From: Henckelia pumila
Lineage: Eukaryota > Streptophyta > Magnoliopsida > Lamiales > Gesneriaceae
Length of the DNA: 64,000 bases
Direction of reading: 5' to 3'
Assembly: GCF_033568475.1 (NCBI RefSeq)
Contig: NW_027331831.1
Location: forward strand, 12,152,001 to 12,216,000
In this document: one piece after another, positions 24,014 through 35,820 of the stretch
Numbering within the stretch: position 1 is the first letter of the stretch
Layout: every line of letters starts with the position of its first letter
Position numbers and translations under genes: made by a program
The notes under the pieces: generated by a model
What the model saw: only the letters and a program-made list of their open reading frames with translations
What the model was told of the DNA's origin: nothing
Database searches by the model: none

Positions 24014-25282
24014 ATGGCTCCGATTGAATTGAAGGAATTGAAGGAGCAGTTGGAGGAATTGATTGCCAAGGAATACATTCGACCTAGTGTATCGCCTTGG
24101 GGTGCTCCTGTTTTATTTGTTAGAAAGAAAGATGGCTCTATGCGTCTCTGCATTGACTACCGCCAACTGAACCAGGCGACGGTTAAGAACAGACATCCTT
24201 TACCTCGTATAGATGATCTTTTTGATCAATTACAGGGTTCGTGTATTTATTCGAAGATAGATTTGAGGTCTGGGTATCATCAGCTGAGAGTGCGAGAAGA
24301 GGATGTTCCTAAGACTGCGTTTAGGACGAGGTATGGCCATTTTGAATTTCTTTTCATGTCGTTCGGTTTGACTAACGCCCCAGCAGTCTTTATGGGGTTG
24401 ATGAACCGAATATTTCAGCACTTTTTAGATGAGTTTGTTATTATTTTCATTGACGATATCCTGATCTATTCGAAGAGCTGTGCTGATCATGCAGAGCATC
24501 TGAAGATTGTTTTGCAGATTTTGAGAACTGAACAGTTGTTTTCCAAACTGTCGAAGTGCGAGTTTTGGTTGGACCGAGTCATTTTTATTGGTCACATTAT
24601 CTCTGGAGATGGGATTTCTGTTGATCCCAGCAAGATCGAGGCAGTTATGAACTGGCGTAGGCCGACTTTTGTGCTTGAAATTCGAAGTTTTATGGGTTTA
24701 GCGGGTTACTATCGCAGATTTGTTCTAGGTTTCTCTTCTATTGCGACGCCGATTACCCAGCTGACTCGAAAGAATGCTCCTTTCGTTTGGACTGAAGAGT
24801 GTGAGGCCAGTTTCATTGAGTTGAAGAAGAGATTGACTAGCGCTCCGATACTTTCTATTCCATCAGGTTCTGGAGATTTTACGGTGTATTGCGATGCTTC
24901 CCATTCTGGTCTTGGTTGTATTCTTATGCAGAGGAAGCACATGATAGCGTATGCGTCGAGGCAGTTGAAACCGCACGAGACTCGCTATCCAGTTCATGAT
25001 CTTGAACTCGCTGCTATTGTATTTGCCTTGAAGATTTGGCGTCACTATTTGTATGGTGAGTCTTTTGAGATCTTTTCTGATCATAAGAGTCTTAAGTACT
25101 TATATTCGCAGTCTGAGTTGAATATGAGACAGAGAAGATGGCTAGATTTATTGAAGGACTTCGATTACGAGATTAAATATTACTCGGGAAAGTCGAATGA
25201 AGCTGCCGATGCTTTGAGTCGCAAGCTTTGTTCCTTATCTCTTTCGACCATCGGTGTGTCTCGTTTGATTGACGACTGTTGA
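24014..25282 (+). pseudogene. E2 reverse transcriptase and RNase H (422-codon open frame)
   Basis: The longest open frame of the transposon set. The reverse transcriptase reads [44 protein letters not shown] and the catalytic [10 protein letters not shown] (FIDD at residues 145-148). The thumb motif GLAGYYRRF follows. RNase H starts at [16 protein letters not shown] and reads [20 protein letters not shown] and SDHKSLKYL, ending near [10 protein letters not shown]. All catalytic acidic residues I can identify are present. An in-frame TGA follows DDC, before integrase. The true polyprotein continues from protease, so the ATG is only the first one in the open stretch. Confidence 0.92.
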
Positions 25283-25291
25283 AATTCTGGA

Positions 25292-26961
25292 TTGGAGTTT
25301 GAATCAGATAGGAGTCATATCAGAGTTTGTGTTATCCAGGCCGAGCCAGAGTTGTTTGCGTCGATCAGAGAAGCACATAAATCCGATGAGAGTATTCAGC
25401 ATTCGATAGAAAAAGTGAGATCTGGACACCAGTCTGAGTTTCAGGTCAGGGATGATGTTTTATTTGTGAATAACCATATTGTTGTGCCTGATATTTCTGA
25501 GATGAGACAGCGAATTCTGCGAGAGGCACATTGCAGTCGGTTCAGTGTTCATCCAGGAGGCCGAAAGATGTATAACGACCTGAAGAGTCAGTTTTGGTGG
25601 AAGAAGATGAAGAATGATGTTGCGAGGTTTGTATCCCGTTGTTTGAACTGCCAGCAGGTGAAGGCAGAGAGAAAGAGGCCGGGTGGTCTTCTGCACAGTT
25701 TATCTGTTCCGAAATGGAAGTGGGATCATATTTCGATGGATTTCGTCACGAAACTACCCCGTTCTGTTTGAGGATGCGATGCCATTTGGGTAGTGATTGA
25801 CCGTTTGACGAAGTCTGCTTGTTTTATTCCGTATCGAATGACATATCGTCATGATCAGATGGCCGAGTTGTATGTCAGAGAGATTGTCAGATTGCACGGT
25901 GTGCCGAGATCGATTGTTCCAGACCGAGATCCTCGATTTACTTCTCATTTCTGGCTTAGTCTACAGGAGGCTCTTGGTACTCGTTTGCACTTGAGTACCG
26001 CATACCATCCTTAGACCGACGGTCAATCAGAGCGGACGATTCAGACTCTGGAGGATATGCTACGAGCAGTAGTGATTGATTTTGGCACTAGTTGGCAGGA
26101 TTCGTTGCCTCTTGTGGAGTTTTCGTACAACAACAGCTTCCAGTCGAGTATAGGAATGGAACCATTCAAAGCGTTGTACGGAAGGAAGTGCAGATCTCCT
26201 CTGTACTGGGATGAGATGTCTGAGTCCCTAGACTTGGGACCAGATATGATTCGTGAGATGGCTGAGCAGGTAAAGATTATTCGATTGAGAATGAAGACTG
26301 CTCAGGACCGACAAGCGAAGTATGCGAATATCCGTCGCAGACCTCTATCTTTTGATCAAGGAGAACGTGTATTTTTGAAGATTTCTCCGTTTAGAGGTAC
26401 TGTTAGATTTGGGAAGAAAGGGAAGTTGTCACCGAGATTTAGGGATGGCAACGGGGCGGGGCGGGGATGGGTTTGCCATCCCCATCCCCGTCCCCAAATT
26501 AAAAACCCATCCCCGTCCCCGTCCCCATCCCCGATTCTACATATTCGGGGAATCCCCGTCCCCGAACCCGTGGGGACTAAACCCCCATCCCCGAACCCGA
26601 ACCCATTGTAGAGATGAAAATGAGATTGTGATGGGGTGGATCCCCGAACCTGTGGGGAAATCCCCAAACTCGTCCCCGTGGACATCAAACATAAAATATT
26701 CAATTTTCCAACAATGATCTTTTTACATTCCAAAAATCATTAATATTATATTTTTGGGTACTGCCTTAGAAAATGCTCAAACTCCAACTCTAAATTTTGG
26801 AAAATATTCATAAATTCTAGATTTATATAAAAAAAATTTGAGACATTTCAAGTCTCAAATATCAAATAATTCAACTTAGTGATTCAAATATCTTTAACAT
26901 ATATACGCTGAAAATTCTAAATAAATTCAAGAAAAATTTATTATATGATGATGAGTGTGTG

Positions 26962-26999
<38 letters not shown>

Positions 27000-27533
27000 T
27001 ATTTATTTATTTTCGGGGATATCGGGGCGGGTTCGGGGGTGGGGATAGCATCCCCATACCCGCCCCACTCCAGTTCGGGGATTTTAAAAAAATCCCCGAA
27101 CCCGAACCCGAAACTCTCCCCCGAACCTGCCCCCGTTTCAGTTTTTCCCCGCGGGGACCTGAACCCGCGGGGAAAATTGCCATCCCTACCGAGATTCATC
27201 GGTCCGTATGAGATTTTACAGAAGATAGACGATCTAGCCTACATATTAGCACTTCCTCCTTCTTTATCTGGTATTCACGACGTATTTCACGTCTCGATGT
27301 TGAGGAAATACCATCCCGATCCTTCTCATGTTCTTCAGCCTGATGAAGCCGAACTTGATGAAACTCTGAGTTATTTCGAGAGACCGATTCAGATCCTTGA
27401 CAGAAAGGAGAAACAGCTCAGAACCAAATCAATTCCTTTGGTGAAAGTTCAGTGGAGTCGTCACGGAGTCGAAGAAGCGACTTGGGAGACAGAATCTGAT
27501 ATGTGGCAGAGATTTCCGGATTTGTTTATCTGA
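25292..27533 (+). pseudogene. E2 integrase with chromodomain-like tail, split by a MITE
   Basis: The HHCC zinc domain is intact (H..SRFSVHPGG..., CLNCQQVK). The core contains WDHISMDFVTKLP, VPDRDPRFTSHFW and TDGQSERTIQTLE, giving the D, D, E acidic residues. In-frame TGA (about 25769) and TAG (about 26012) interrupt it. After LSPRF a 748-bp MITE cuts the frame. The coding sequence resumes at IGPYEILQKID and runs through VFHVSMLRKYHPDP to the chromodomain-like VKVQWSRHGVEEATWE, ending at 27533. Such tails target chromoviruses to chromatin. The frame is the same as for RT over most of its length. Confidence 0.9.
26440..27187. mobile_element. GGGATGGCAA MITE (Mutator-like) inside the E2 integrase
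   Basis: Starts TAGGGATGGCAACGGGG and ends AATTGCCATCCCT, an inverted pair. It is flanked by a perfect 9-bp duplication, ACCGAGATT (26431-26439 and 27188-27196). Both arms are rich in CCCCG and CCCCAT; the AT-rich middle includes a TAT microsatellite at about 26968-27000. A 9-bp duplication fits the Mutator superfamily. ORFs over the element are artefacts of C/G runs. It has no transposase. Confidence 0.88.
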
Positions 27534-27616
27534 CGTGAGTCCTTAATTCTGTTCTTGAATTCTTTATTCTTTTTTATGAGTTGATATCTTAGATTTCGAG
27601 GACGAAATCTATTCTT

Positions 27617-27629
27617 AGAGGGGGAGAAT
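27617..27629 (+). other. E2 polypurine tract
   Basis: AGAGGGGGAGAAT directly before the 3' LTR start at 27630: the expected plus-strand primer for reverse transcription. Confidence 0.85.
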
Positions 27630-29650
27630 TGTAACGCCCCAAATTATCTTAATTAACTTTATTTGAGATAATCTGTGATTTCAGAATTCGAGATCAGACT
27701 TTTTATTGATCAGAGACTATTTTGCAATTTTCAGAATTTTCAGGGACTAAAACGCAAAAATTTGATTTGTTATATAATCTTGGACTTTGACTAAGTCTTC
27801 ATATCTTCAAACTTTCCCCTCCAAGTCGATTTCCTCCATGGAAGTTGCCCCATCTTTTCCTCAAGCTTTGTGATTTCTATTTTAGCTCGATCCGTCCGTT
27901 GTAATTTAATTCTGAAGTGATATTTGCAGTCACTGCATTGAGAGCTTCGTTCTATCGTAAGTTTCTCTCTGATCAGATATGTTTTATTTTTCGGATGTAG
28001 TTGGAATTGGATCTATTTCGAGTATGATGTTCTTGAGATAATTCTTATCGTTTATTCTCAGACGGAATTGAAATAGAGCGTCGTTCGGAATTGTTATGAT
28101 TGTTGGCAGCATATTTCGAAATTGTGGGTTTTGAGATGTGTTGGATTTGAGTTTTAATGTTTGAATGATGATTGTTATGAGTTGTTTGGATTGATATTAT
28201 GCTGTCTGCGTTTTCAGTTTATCAAAATATAGTCGTTATGCCGTCAGTTTGAGTTTCAGGATATCGTTTCTATTGATTTGATTATACCGAGTTTGATGAG
28301 GTTTTGATATCGATATTGATCTTGTGACTTCTTCTGTTAGATTGATTCGAAGTCCTTGGAGTTGCGAAATTGCAGCTTCGATCAGTTTGGAAGATTTGAG
28401 TCGGTATAGTATCGATTTCTTACTTATCGATCAAAGATCTTGAATAGATATTGAATGGAGTATTATTGTTTTACAGATTGAAGATTGTGAAACGACGAGA
28501 AGGTATAAGACGACTTTGGAATGAAATAGGACGGTTAACTCGAATCCGGATTGATTCGAGTGTCCTAGAGGAAATCACATATTGCATGTTTATATGCTTA
28601 TTTCAACTTATGATTGAATTGATATTTGAGTGCATGAGATTTCATATGCATTCATATTGAACCGATTGATTATTCATTTTGAATTAGACGATCTGGAGAT
28701 TATAGTTGAGTGGCCTTGGTAGGCGATTTACTACAAGTGTCGATTAACTCACTATAATGCCCTAGAGTTTAGAGGATTAAAATATACCTCGTCCACCTCG
28801 AAAGGGGAGTTCAATGTGATTGTTGAATATTATAACCTCGGGATCCCAAACCGAAGAAAGAAAGAAAGAATAATTCCTTTTGATTATCTGAGTCTGTTAA
28901 TCCAGAAGTTTTAAAGTCATGCATATCATCTTAATTCCGCAGTTGAATGAATTACTTGAAGATTATGTGGAATTTGAATATATATCATGTTTTGATATAT
29001 TATGTGTTATTTATGATAGTCTCTTTTACTGGAAATATTATTCTCACCAGATTATCCGGCTGTTATCTTTGTTTGTATGTGTACTTGGCAACAGGTGGGG
29101 CAGGACCGAGTCAGAGGCAGCATGGCTAGATGGTTGAGAGGATAGAGTGAGGCTTGGATGTTAGGAGTCGTTTATGTTTCGAACTCCTTTTTGTATTTTG
29201 AATAAGTCCAAACTAGATGGACTTTATGCATGTTATATTGTTGAAGATTGTATAACTCTAGACCCTATCCTTTTGTATATTGTTGAATGAGATATTATGT
29301 TTGGTGTTATGGTTTGAGTTGAGTTTGATTTAGAGAAGAAAACCAGAATTTTTCTGGTACAGAGCCTCTTGCTCGATCGGTTGAATCTTACCGATCGAGC
29401 GAGCACCCCTGTACCGAGGCAGAGAGTTGGACATTTTGTGTCCGCTCGATCGGTAAGATTTTATCGATCGAGCGGGGGTCCTAAATTTTCTGGGCAGAGT
29501 CTTGGATTATTTTGGCCGCTCGATCGGTAAGATCTTACCAATCGAGCGAGCATCCTTTTAAATTTGTTTTTATTTCTTTAATCCTTTTGTTTAATTGCGT
29601 TAATCAATTGCATTACCCTAAGATTAGATGATTAGAATCGAGGCCTCACG
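27630..29650 (+). repeat. E2 3' LTR (2021 bp)
   Basis: Starts TGTAACGCCCC and ends CTCACG (mutated terminal CA). Matches the two 5' LTR parts and shows the pre-insertion site of E3 (CTTCTTCTGTTAG at about 28330). Carries the three palindromes at 29371-29548. Its short ORFs also recur in the 5' LTR and are not genes. Confidence 0.92.
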
Positions 29651-29852
29651 TAATATTTGTACAGATTTGTATCTTGTAATATTTTCCTATAAATAGGGGT
29701 GATTGAGTTCAATGAAATTTGCACCTGAGTATTGACTCATATGATTTCTCTCTAATCTCATGAATTCTCTCTACCCATCTCTCTATTTTTATTATGATTT
29801 ATAACAACAATGAATTATTTGCACTCCATTTGTGAGTAAATTAGACACATAT

Positions 29853-32422
29853 TGAAACCTCCTAAAAGTACTACTGATTTTTTTTTATCTCTATCTCTAA
29901 TTATAAAATAATGAATATAAAAATATATATGCAATACATATATATATATACATGATACATAAAAATAATTTTTTTAATTTAATATGCATCTACACGATAA
30001 ACATAAATAATAATAAAAGTACAAGCATGCAACTAAATACCTAACATTAATTACTAAATAATCATTTATAAAAATTTCCATAATAAAATTCCTAAATAAT
30101 ATCTCTTTCACAAAAATCCATGAAAACTTAGAAAATAAATACTTAAATCTAAAATCCATGCATATACTAACAATCCAAAATAATAAAACATGTGCGGAAA
30201 TACATATTTTATATCTTAACATAAATATCGTGATAGAGCTATGGTCACGGGTTCTAGCCGCCTGGATACTCATACGCCCTCGCCGCCAGTTGGGAACACA
30301 TTAACTTCATTAACATTCCACTCACCTGCACCATTTAAATCTAGTGAGCCTAGAGGCTCAGCACGTTCTATCCTTATATAACAAAATAAAACCACACACA
30401 AGCACACATCATATAAAATACGTGAATATAAATATACGTGCATGATCTTAAAATTATATACATATAAACATGAAATAAAATAATTATACTGATTTATCAT
30501 AATGCTAAACATGTATCATCATACTTAATAAATCTCATAAAATAACTTATCATGATTTCTTAGTTCTTAACAGGTCGTATCCATGTCGGTGGCATCATAC
30601 TAAGCGATTGATCAATCTAAAAACCAACGTACGCGGCGGTGGGGTTTCCACCTCTGTGCTGCCACTTCACCAGCCCTCTCAGCTGGATTCATAAGCTCAT
30701 CATACTTATACATCATTAGGAAGGTCACCGGGCCCAGGTATCCCGGCCTCCAACCACATCACTTTCCACCTTTACTTCAACTTCCATAAAATATATTTTT
30801 CTTAACATGCATTTAATTAAATTTATCATAAAAATTCTTACATGATGCATGAACTTAAAAATTCTCATTATTTCTTTATTTCATGAAAATTTTGCCCGTA
30901 AATATATATTTAATTTATTTTCTTAAAAATCATACTTATATAACTAATAAAATACATGCATGAATTAAATATATATTTACGGACCCTTTTTATTTTCCAT
31001 GGACTTGTTCGAGTTGCTGACCAATACACTTAAAGTAAAAAATTCCTAGACTGACTCAAAAATTCACAAACTGGCCCAAAAATTCTCATGGACTCCCAAG
31101 CCCATAAAAATTATTGGGCTAACTTAAATAAATTATTTAAATCCCAAAATAAAATTATTTGGAGGCCCAAATAATTTTCTATTTAACTAATTGGCCCAAA
31201 AACCACTTAAACTAATAATTATTTAAAAATTAAAAATACCCGAGCCCAACTAGTCTAACCCGGACCCGGACCCAAATAACTTGACCCATGACCCAAAAAC
31301 CCAACCCGGACCCCAAAGACCCGACCCGGACTGCCCTAAACCCTAAAACCCGAACAGCCCCCCCTTACCATGCCCTCGGCCGTGAGCAGCAGGCCTTCAT
31401 GGCCTGCTGTCGGCCTGCTCCGGCCACCCCTTGCCAGAGCAACTCCATCTACACCTAGAAGACTTTAAGACGTTTCCAGAAAGCCAAAAACCAGCCCAAA
31501 CAGAGTCCTAACGAAGGAGAACGAACCAAAATAAAATCTGCCAAATTTTGCTCGCGTGCTGCGTGCGACGCCGGACTTTTGGCCATTCGGCCGCCTCACT
31601 CCGGCCACCACCGGCCGGAGGACCACCTGTAATACCTTTCACTTTGTCTTGCGGTTCTAACCCAACTGGAATCACCCTAAAACACGCTCTGTGGACCAAG
31701 AACGAGTCAATCTCCCAAAATTGCTCATCCTGCGCGCACAGCCCTATACCAGCGGCTTTCATTCCTGATTCAAGCCACTTCAGACCCTTTCCACCCACCA
31801 AACCTGACCCCAAGGGATCCTAGATCGACCCCCTAACAAAGGTGCAGCAGTCCCGATCAATCCGTGGTCAGAAAACTCGTCAACATGAGCCTTATGCATC
31901 AAAAACGTGGTTACATGTATGAATCATGAATAATATCCTTAAATTCTAAAAACACATGCATTAACAAATCATTCATAGTAAAAATCAGTGTATATGATTT
32001 AAATGGTGGCCAAGAACGGATTCGAGACGTGCCTTGTTGAAGATTTGGACAAAACGAAGAAATTGACGCGTATCGGGCTCGCCGGGACGAACGGCTTGAA
32101 AATTCCTTGCCGAAAAACCTCAAGAAAAATCGTGTGTGTTGTGTTCTCTGACATAGAACATGAGAGATGGGGAAGAAGGATGAGGGAGGCGGCTTAGAGA
32201 GTTTAAGCGTGAGATAGGGTAAATCTTTTTTTTTTTAAAGATAATCTGGGTTTAATAAATAAATAGATAATTAAGATAAATATATACTCTAAACATATAG
32301 AATTTTAAAACTTTTAAATACAATATAAATTTGATATTTAACCTTAAATCCCGAAATTATAATTAATGGGATTTTTAAAGCTTAATAAAGTCATTAAAAT
32401 GACTTATCTTGGGTAAAAACGG

Positions 32423-32472
<50 letters not shown>

Positions 32473-32790
32473 ACTATAATATTCTTGAAATAATACCTTA
32501 AAATAATATTTTAAGGCTACTAAAAATCTCATAAAATATTTTGGATTAGAACAACATCTCGTCCGTCCACTGTCCCGCCTATGCGATCATAAAATAATTT
32601 TTCTCAAATAAATTCATAAATCATATCATATAAATTTAAATGCCGAAACAATATTTAAAGCATGCAAATAAATCACATAATTCACATACTAACTCATAAA
32701 AACAATTCAACACATTTTCACATTATTTTAAAATTATTAAATCTCCTAGTTATGTATGCGGATTTACGTGACGAATTTTCGGGCGTTACA
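29853..32790 (-). mobile_element. Solo LTR of a gypsy element related to E3
   Basis: Plus strand begins TGAAACCTCC and ends GGCGTTACA, with a perfect 5-bp duplication CATAT (29848-29852 and 32791-32795). No interior or second LTR is present. It shares phrases with the E3 LTR (CTCACCTGCACCATTTA, GTGAGCCTAGAGGCTCAGC-like, CCCGTAAATATATATTTA), so it is a distant relative in the same orientation. A TA dinucleotide run lies at about 32428-32470. ORFs at 29974-32197 are unlike known proteins and are probably incidental. It likely formed by recombination between the two LTRs of a full element. Confidence 0.88.
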
Positions 32791-32977
32791 CATATTTTAC
32801 ACATGAATGGAGTGTAAATATCAACTCCCCTTGTGAGAAACATATATTTATCCTTGAGATTGAATGATCGATCCGATCTATAAAATAAAAAATAGCACTT
32901 TTGAGAAACAAAAAATAATATTTTTTCATGAATATGATGAAATAGAAGATATATCTCAAAAAATTAACTTGTGAATT

Positions 32978-33205
32978 TAGGGGTGGTTTTTCGGTATACC
33001 GTATCAAAAATATTGATATGAAAAAAAATTCATATCAATACCGATACTGAAATTTTGAAATTTTGATACGGAAAAAATTCATATCGATACCTTATAGATA
33101 CTGAAAAAAATTCGGTATACCGAAAAAATGTCTGTATATCTAAAAAATTTCGGTACGAATGCCAAAAACTCGGTATTTTGATCCGGTATGCCAGCCCTGC
33201 TTGTG
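32978..33205. mobile_element. Probable MITE rich in GGTATACCG/CGGTA
   Basis: Bounded by AGGGGTGG... and ...CCAGCCCT, with inner CGGTATACCG, TTCGGTATACCG and CCGGTATG phrases in both orientations. Resembles common plant foldback elements of this type. I could not identify a clear target duplication. Confidence 0.45.
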
Positions 33206-34365
33206 AGACAGTCTCACGTGATTTTTTTTTTTGAATATGCATTTACACACGTATAAGATATATAGATACATAATTTTCTAGTATTCATGAGACATAAAAT
33301 ATATTGTTCCAAGTATACTGAATTTTCGTATAAAATTTTATTATATTGAAATACATTTTTCCACGTCGAATGCGATATAATGTTCGGGGTATTCAGGTTT
33401 TATGTCATAGTTTATTTCCCAAAAAAGCAAGCAATAAGTGTATTATAGAGATGGATATTTTGAAAAAAGAGAACACTTATATTATATATTTTATTTTAGT
33501 TTTGAAATATAGTTGTTTGTTGATTTATTCAAAATATCAGTGTCAAGAAAAAGTGGAGATGTCCACATTGGGCACGCCATTTTGGCAAACCTCAAATAAT
33601 TGGTCCACAACACGACAAAAATTTAATTCCTTCCCTCATATCATACAAACTTTGCCAACTCGCAAAATAAATCTCATTTGTGTTTGAAAATGTTGTTTCA
33701 GCCAGTACTTTTGCATCACCAAGACCCCATCCATTTTTGTCCATACTTATAAAAAAAATATGTTCAGAATATGGTTGAGATATGTTGGAAATGCAACCAA
33801 AGTCCACATTGAAAAATCAAGAGAAATATCATGAGTTAATATATGAAATAATATCTTCATTGATATGATGTCGATTGGGTGAAGTCTAAAAACAAAATCA
33901 TGAGAGTTTATGCCCAACTCAATGAAGATGAGTGACTTCGATATGGAATGATCATATCTCCATTGATATGAGATCTTTTGGGTGAAGTTTAAAAGTAAAA
34001 TCATGAGGGTTTATGCCCAAAGTGGACAATATCATACCATAATGGAGATATGTGAGTTCTATTGTATTATAAGAGTGACATTTGAGTTGGTGGACAGTTT
34101 AAAAAGATGTGTGTTGTATAGTTACCACAAACTATAAATTTTAATAAACCGATAAGTGTTCTATCCTACAAATGGTATAATTAGAGTCAGACCACATATT
34201 TGATTTGATTCATGTGAATTGTAAGATGGATGTCTATTCAAACTAGGAGAGCCATATAGAAATGAAGTTTAAGTTGTATATATAATTTAAAATATTTGAA
34301 TTGCACGGTTTTCACTGTCTATAATTTTTTTGTAAAAAAGTGTTTGATCCTACAAAAATATGAGA
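33206..34365. other. AT-rich spacer with an old LTR-like fragment
   Basis: From about 33783 (TGTTGGAAATGCAACC) to about 34080, an LTR-like sequence holds two diverged direct repeats of a block containing TTGGGTGAAGT...AAAATCATGAG.GTTTATGCCCAA (about 33873-33913 and 33969-34019). The rest is AT-rich with no convincing gene; ORFs at 33346-34004 lack recognisable domains. Confidence 0.4.
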
Positions 34366-34685
34366 AAAACTGAGTTTTTTGGTCAATTAACTTGTCCATT
34401 TTTTCAATTCCAAAACAAAAAAATTCCATCCATTAACTTTTCAAAGTTTGGTTTTTATACACTAACTTTTAATTTTAAGTTTTTTGGTCAAGTTTCTAAC
34501 GTGACAGTTTGACATGTCAGTATTTTTCGGTGTCACGTCATCATTTCAAGGTAACACATCAGCATTTGAACCAAAATAATCGAAAACTAAAAATTAGTGT
34601 ACCAAAACCAAACTTATGAAAAGTTAATCGACCAAAACAAAAAATAAACAGGTTGATGAACCAAAAAAATTATTTTTCCAAAATA
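34366..34685. mobile_element. Long-TIR foldback element, copy 1
   Basis: Both ends are long inverted repeats of TTTTGGT..ATTAACTT.TCCATTTTT type; the right end reads GTTAATCGACCAAAACAAAAAATAAACAGG. The middle holds TTTTTCGGTGTCACGTCATCATTT, shared with copy 2 at 35496-35790. No coding. Non-autonomous DNA element or foldback; the family is not identified. Confidence 0.55.
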
Positions 34686-35154
34686 TAAAGTTTAAATTTA
34701 TCTCTTCATGGAGACCAGTGAATTAAATTTCTGAGGAAGAATTTAATGAATTTTTCGTTCGAAAATAAGCAACTACTTGCATGTTCCAAAAAAAAGAAAA
34801 AAAATCTACTTCCACATGCGTAATTAACTAGTTTTGCTCCGTTGTACCAAACAATATGCTAAATATCACTAGAAACAAATCAAAACAGGTCAAATTTCAC
34901 CACAAGAGACAAAGTGTGGATAGGTTCATGCCATCAGCTATGCATTTAATATTATATTGATTGAGTTTTAATATAGTTTTAAAGTTGGTTAATCACGTGC
35001 AGGATAAACGACGAAAATTCAATAAAAATAATTGGACAAAATGTCAAATGAAATATTAATTAACAGACGATATGTCTCACAACTATATTGTAAGTAAAAC
35101 GTAGTAACGTACGGGTTAATTAATTGTAGCATAGTGTGCGTATATTATATATGG

Positions 35155-35205
<51 letters not shown>
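35155..35205. repeat. CA/TA dinucleotide microsatellite
   Basis: A run of CA followed by TA repeats in AT-rich DNA. Surrounding 34686-35495 has no visible gene. Confidence 0.9.
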
Positions 35206-35208
<3 letters not shown>

Positions 35209-35495
35209 CTACATATTATTATTACTAGTAAAAAAATATACACCTATTCGTGTGTAAAATAAAAGTTATTTTTAAACATGGAGTGAGTGGGAGGTTTAGT
35301 GGGATTTTGGGGAGGCGGATGGATTGGGTGACCATGACCCATGTAATCGAAAATTTGTGAAAGTAAGGGTTGATGTGTAAGAATTACTCAAGGTAGAAAT
35401 GTGAAAAGAGGGTAAAATGAGAAAAAAAAGTTGGTGTCCTCAAACAAACATATATTCTAACCCACTCAACTATTATAAACAGTAAAGATTATTAG

Positions 35496-35789
35496 GAGAA
35501 ATGCTTTTTTGGGTCCAATAAGTTGTCCATTTTTTTTTTGTTTTGGTCCATTAAATTTTTAAATTTTGGTTTTGGTACATTAACTTTAAATTTTCAGTGA
35601 TTTTGATTTAATTGCTAACATGGCAGCTAGACACGTGAGCATTTTTCGGTGTCACGTCATCATTTTTCGATATCACGTCAGCATTTTCCAGGGCCACATC
35701 AGCAGTTGGACCAAAATACTCGAAAAACTAAAAAGTTAGTGTACCAAAACAAAATTTTGAAAAGTTAATGAACCAAAAAAAATATTTTC

Positions 35790-35790
<1 letters not shown>
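35496..35790. mobile_element. Long-TIR foldback element, copy 2
   Basis: Inverted ends TTTTGGTCCATTAAATTTTT and AAAAGTTAATGAACCAAAA. The middle matches copy 1 (TTTTTCGGTGTCACGTCATC) and carries three CACGTCA-like boxes. Followed by an ATT microsatellite (about 35790-35820). Confidence 0.55.

Positions 35791-35820
<30 letters not shown>

Larger units (their letters stand above)
12871..29650 (+). mobile_element. E2: Tekay/Del-like Ty3-gypsy chromovirus, inserted in the E1 3' LTR
   Basis: LTR ends: TGTAACACCCC at 12871 and ...CTCACG at 29650 (the final CA is mutated). A perfect 5-bp duplication, TAATA, flanks it (12866-12870 and 29651-29655). Order: 5' LTR (split by E3), primer site, gag with zinc knuckle, protease, reverse transcriptase, RNase H, integrase, chromodomain-like tail, polypurine tract, 3' LTR. 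This is the Ty3/gypsy order, and the C-terminal VKVQWSRHGVEEATWE block plus 2 kb LTRs suggest the Tekay lineage. Coding is broken by stops, frameshifts and a MITE, so it is not autonomous now. Confidence 0.93.
9009..29806 (+). mobile_element. E1: decayed copia-type LTR retrotransposon, split by E2
   Basis: The 5' LTR starts TGTTATAAACATATT at 9009, has a TATA box (CCTATAAATAGAGG, about 9115) and runs to about 9225. The same LTR start recurs at 12795, right after a polypurine tract (AAGGGGGAA), is cut by E2 at 12870 and resumes at 29651, ending ATAACA at 29806. The flanks GCAAT (9004-9008) and ACAAT (29807-29811) are a probable 5-bp duplication with one change. The interior (about 9226-12794) has no long ORF. 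It keeps three copies of a CCTT...TTTTTCC...GGTTTT...AACGAGG phrase (about 12447-12510, 12530-12592, 12640-12697), typical just upstream of the 3' LTR of some plant copia elements. Confidence 0.75.

Noticed and set aside
26356..27211. Pro-rich ORFs such as IPVPEPVG
   Set aside because: Made by CCCCG/CCCCAT runs in the MITE, open on both strands.
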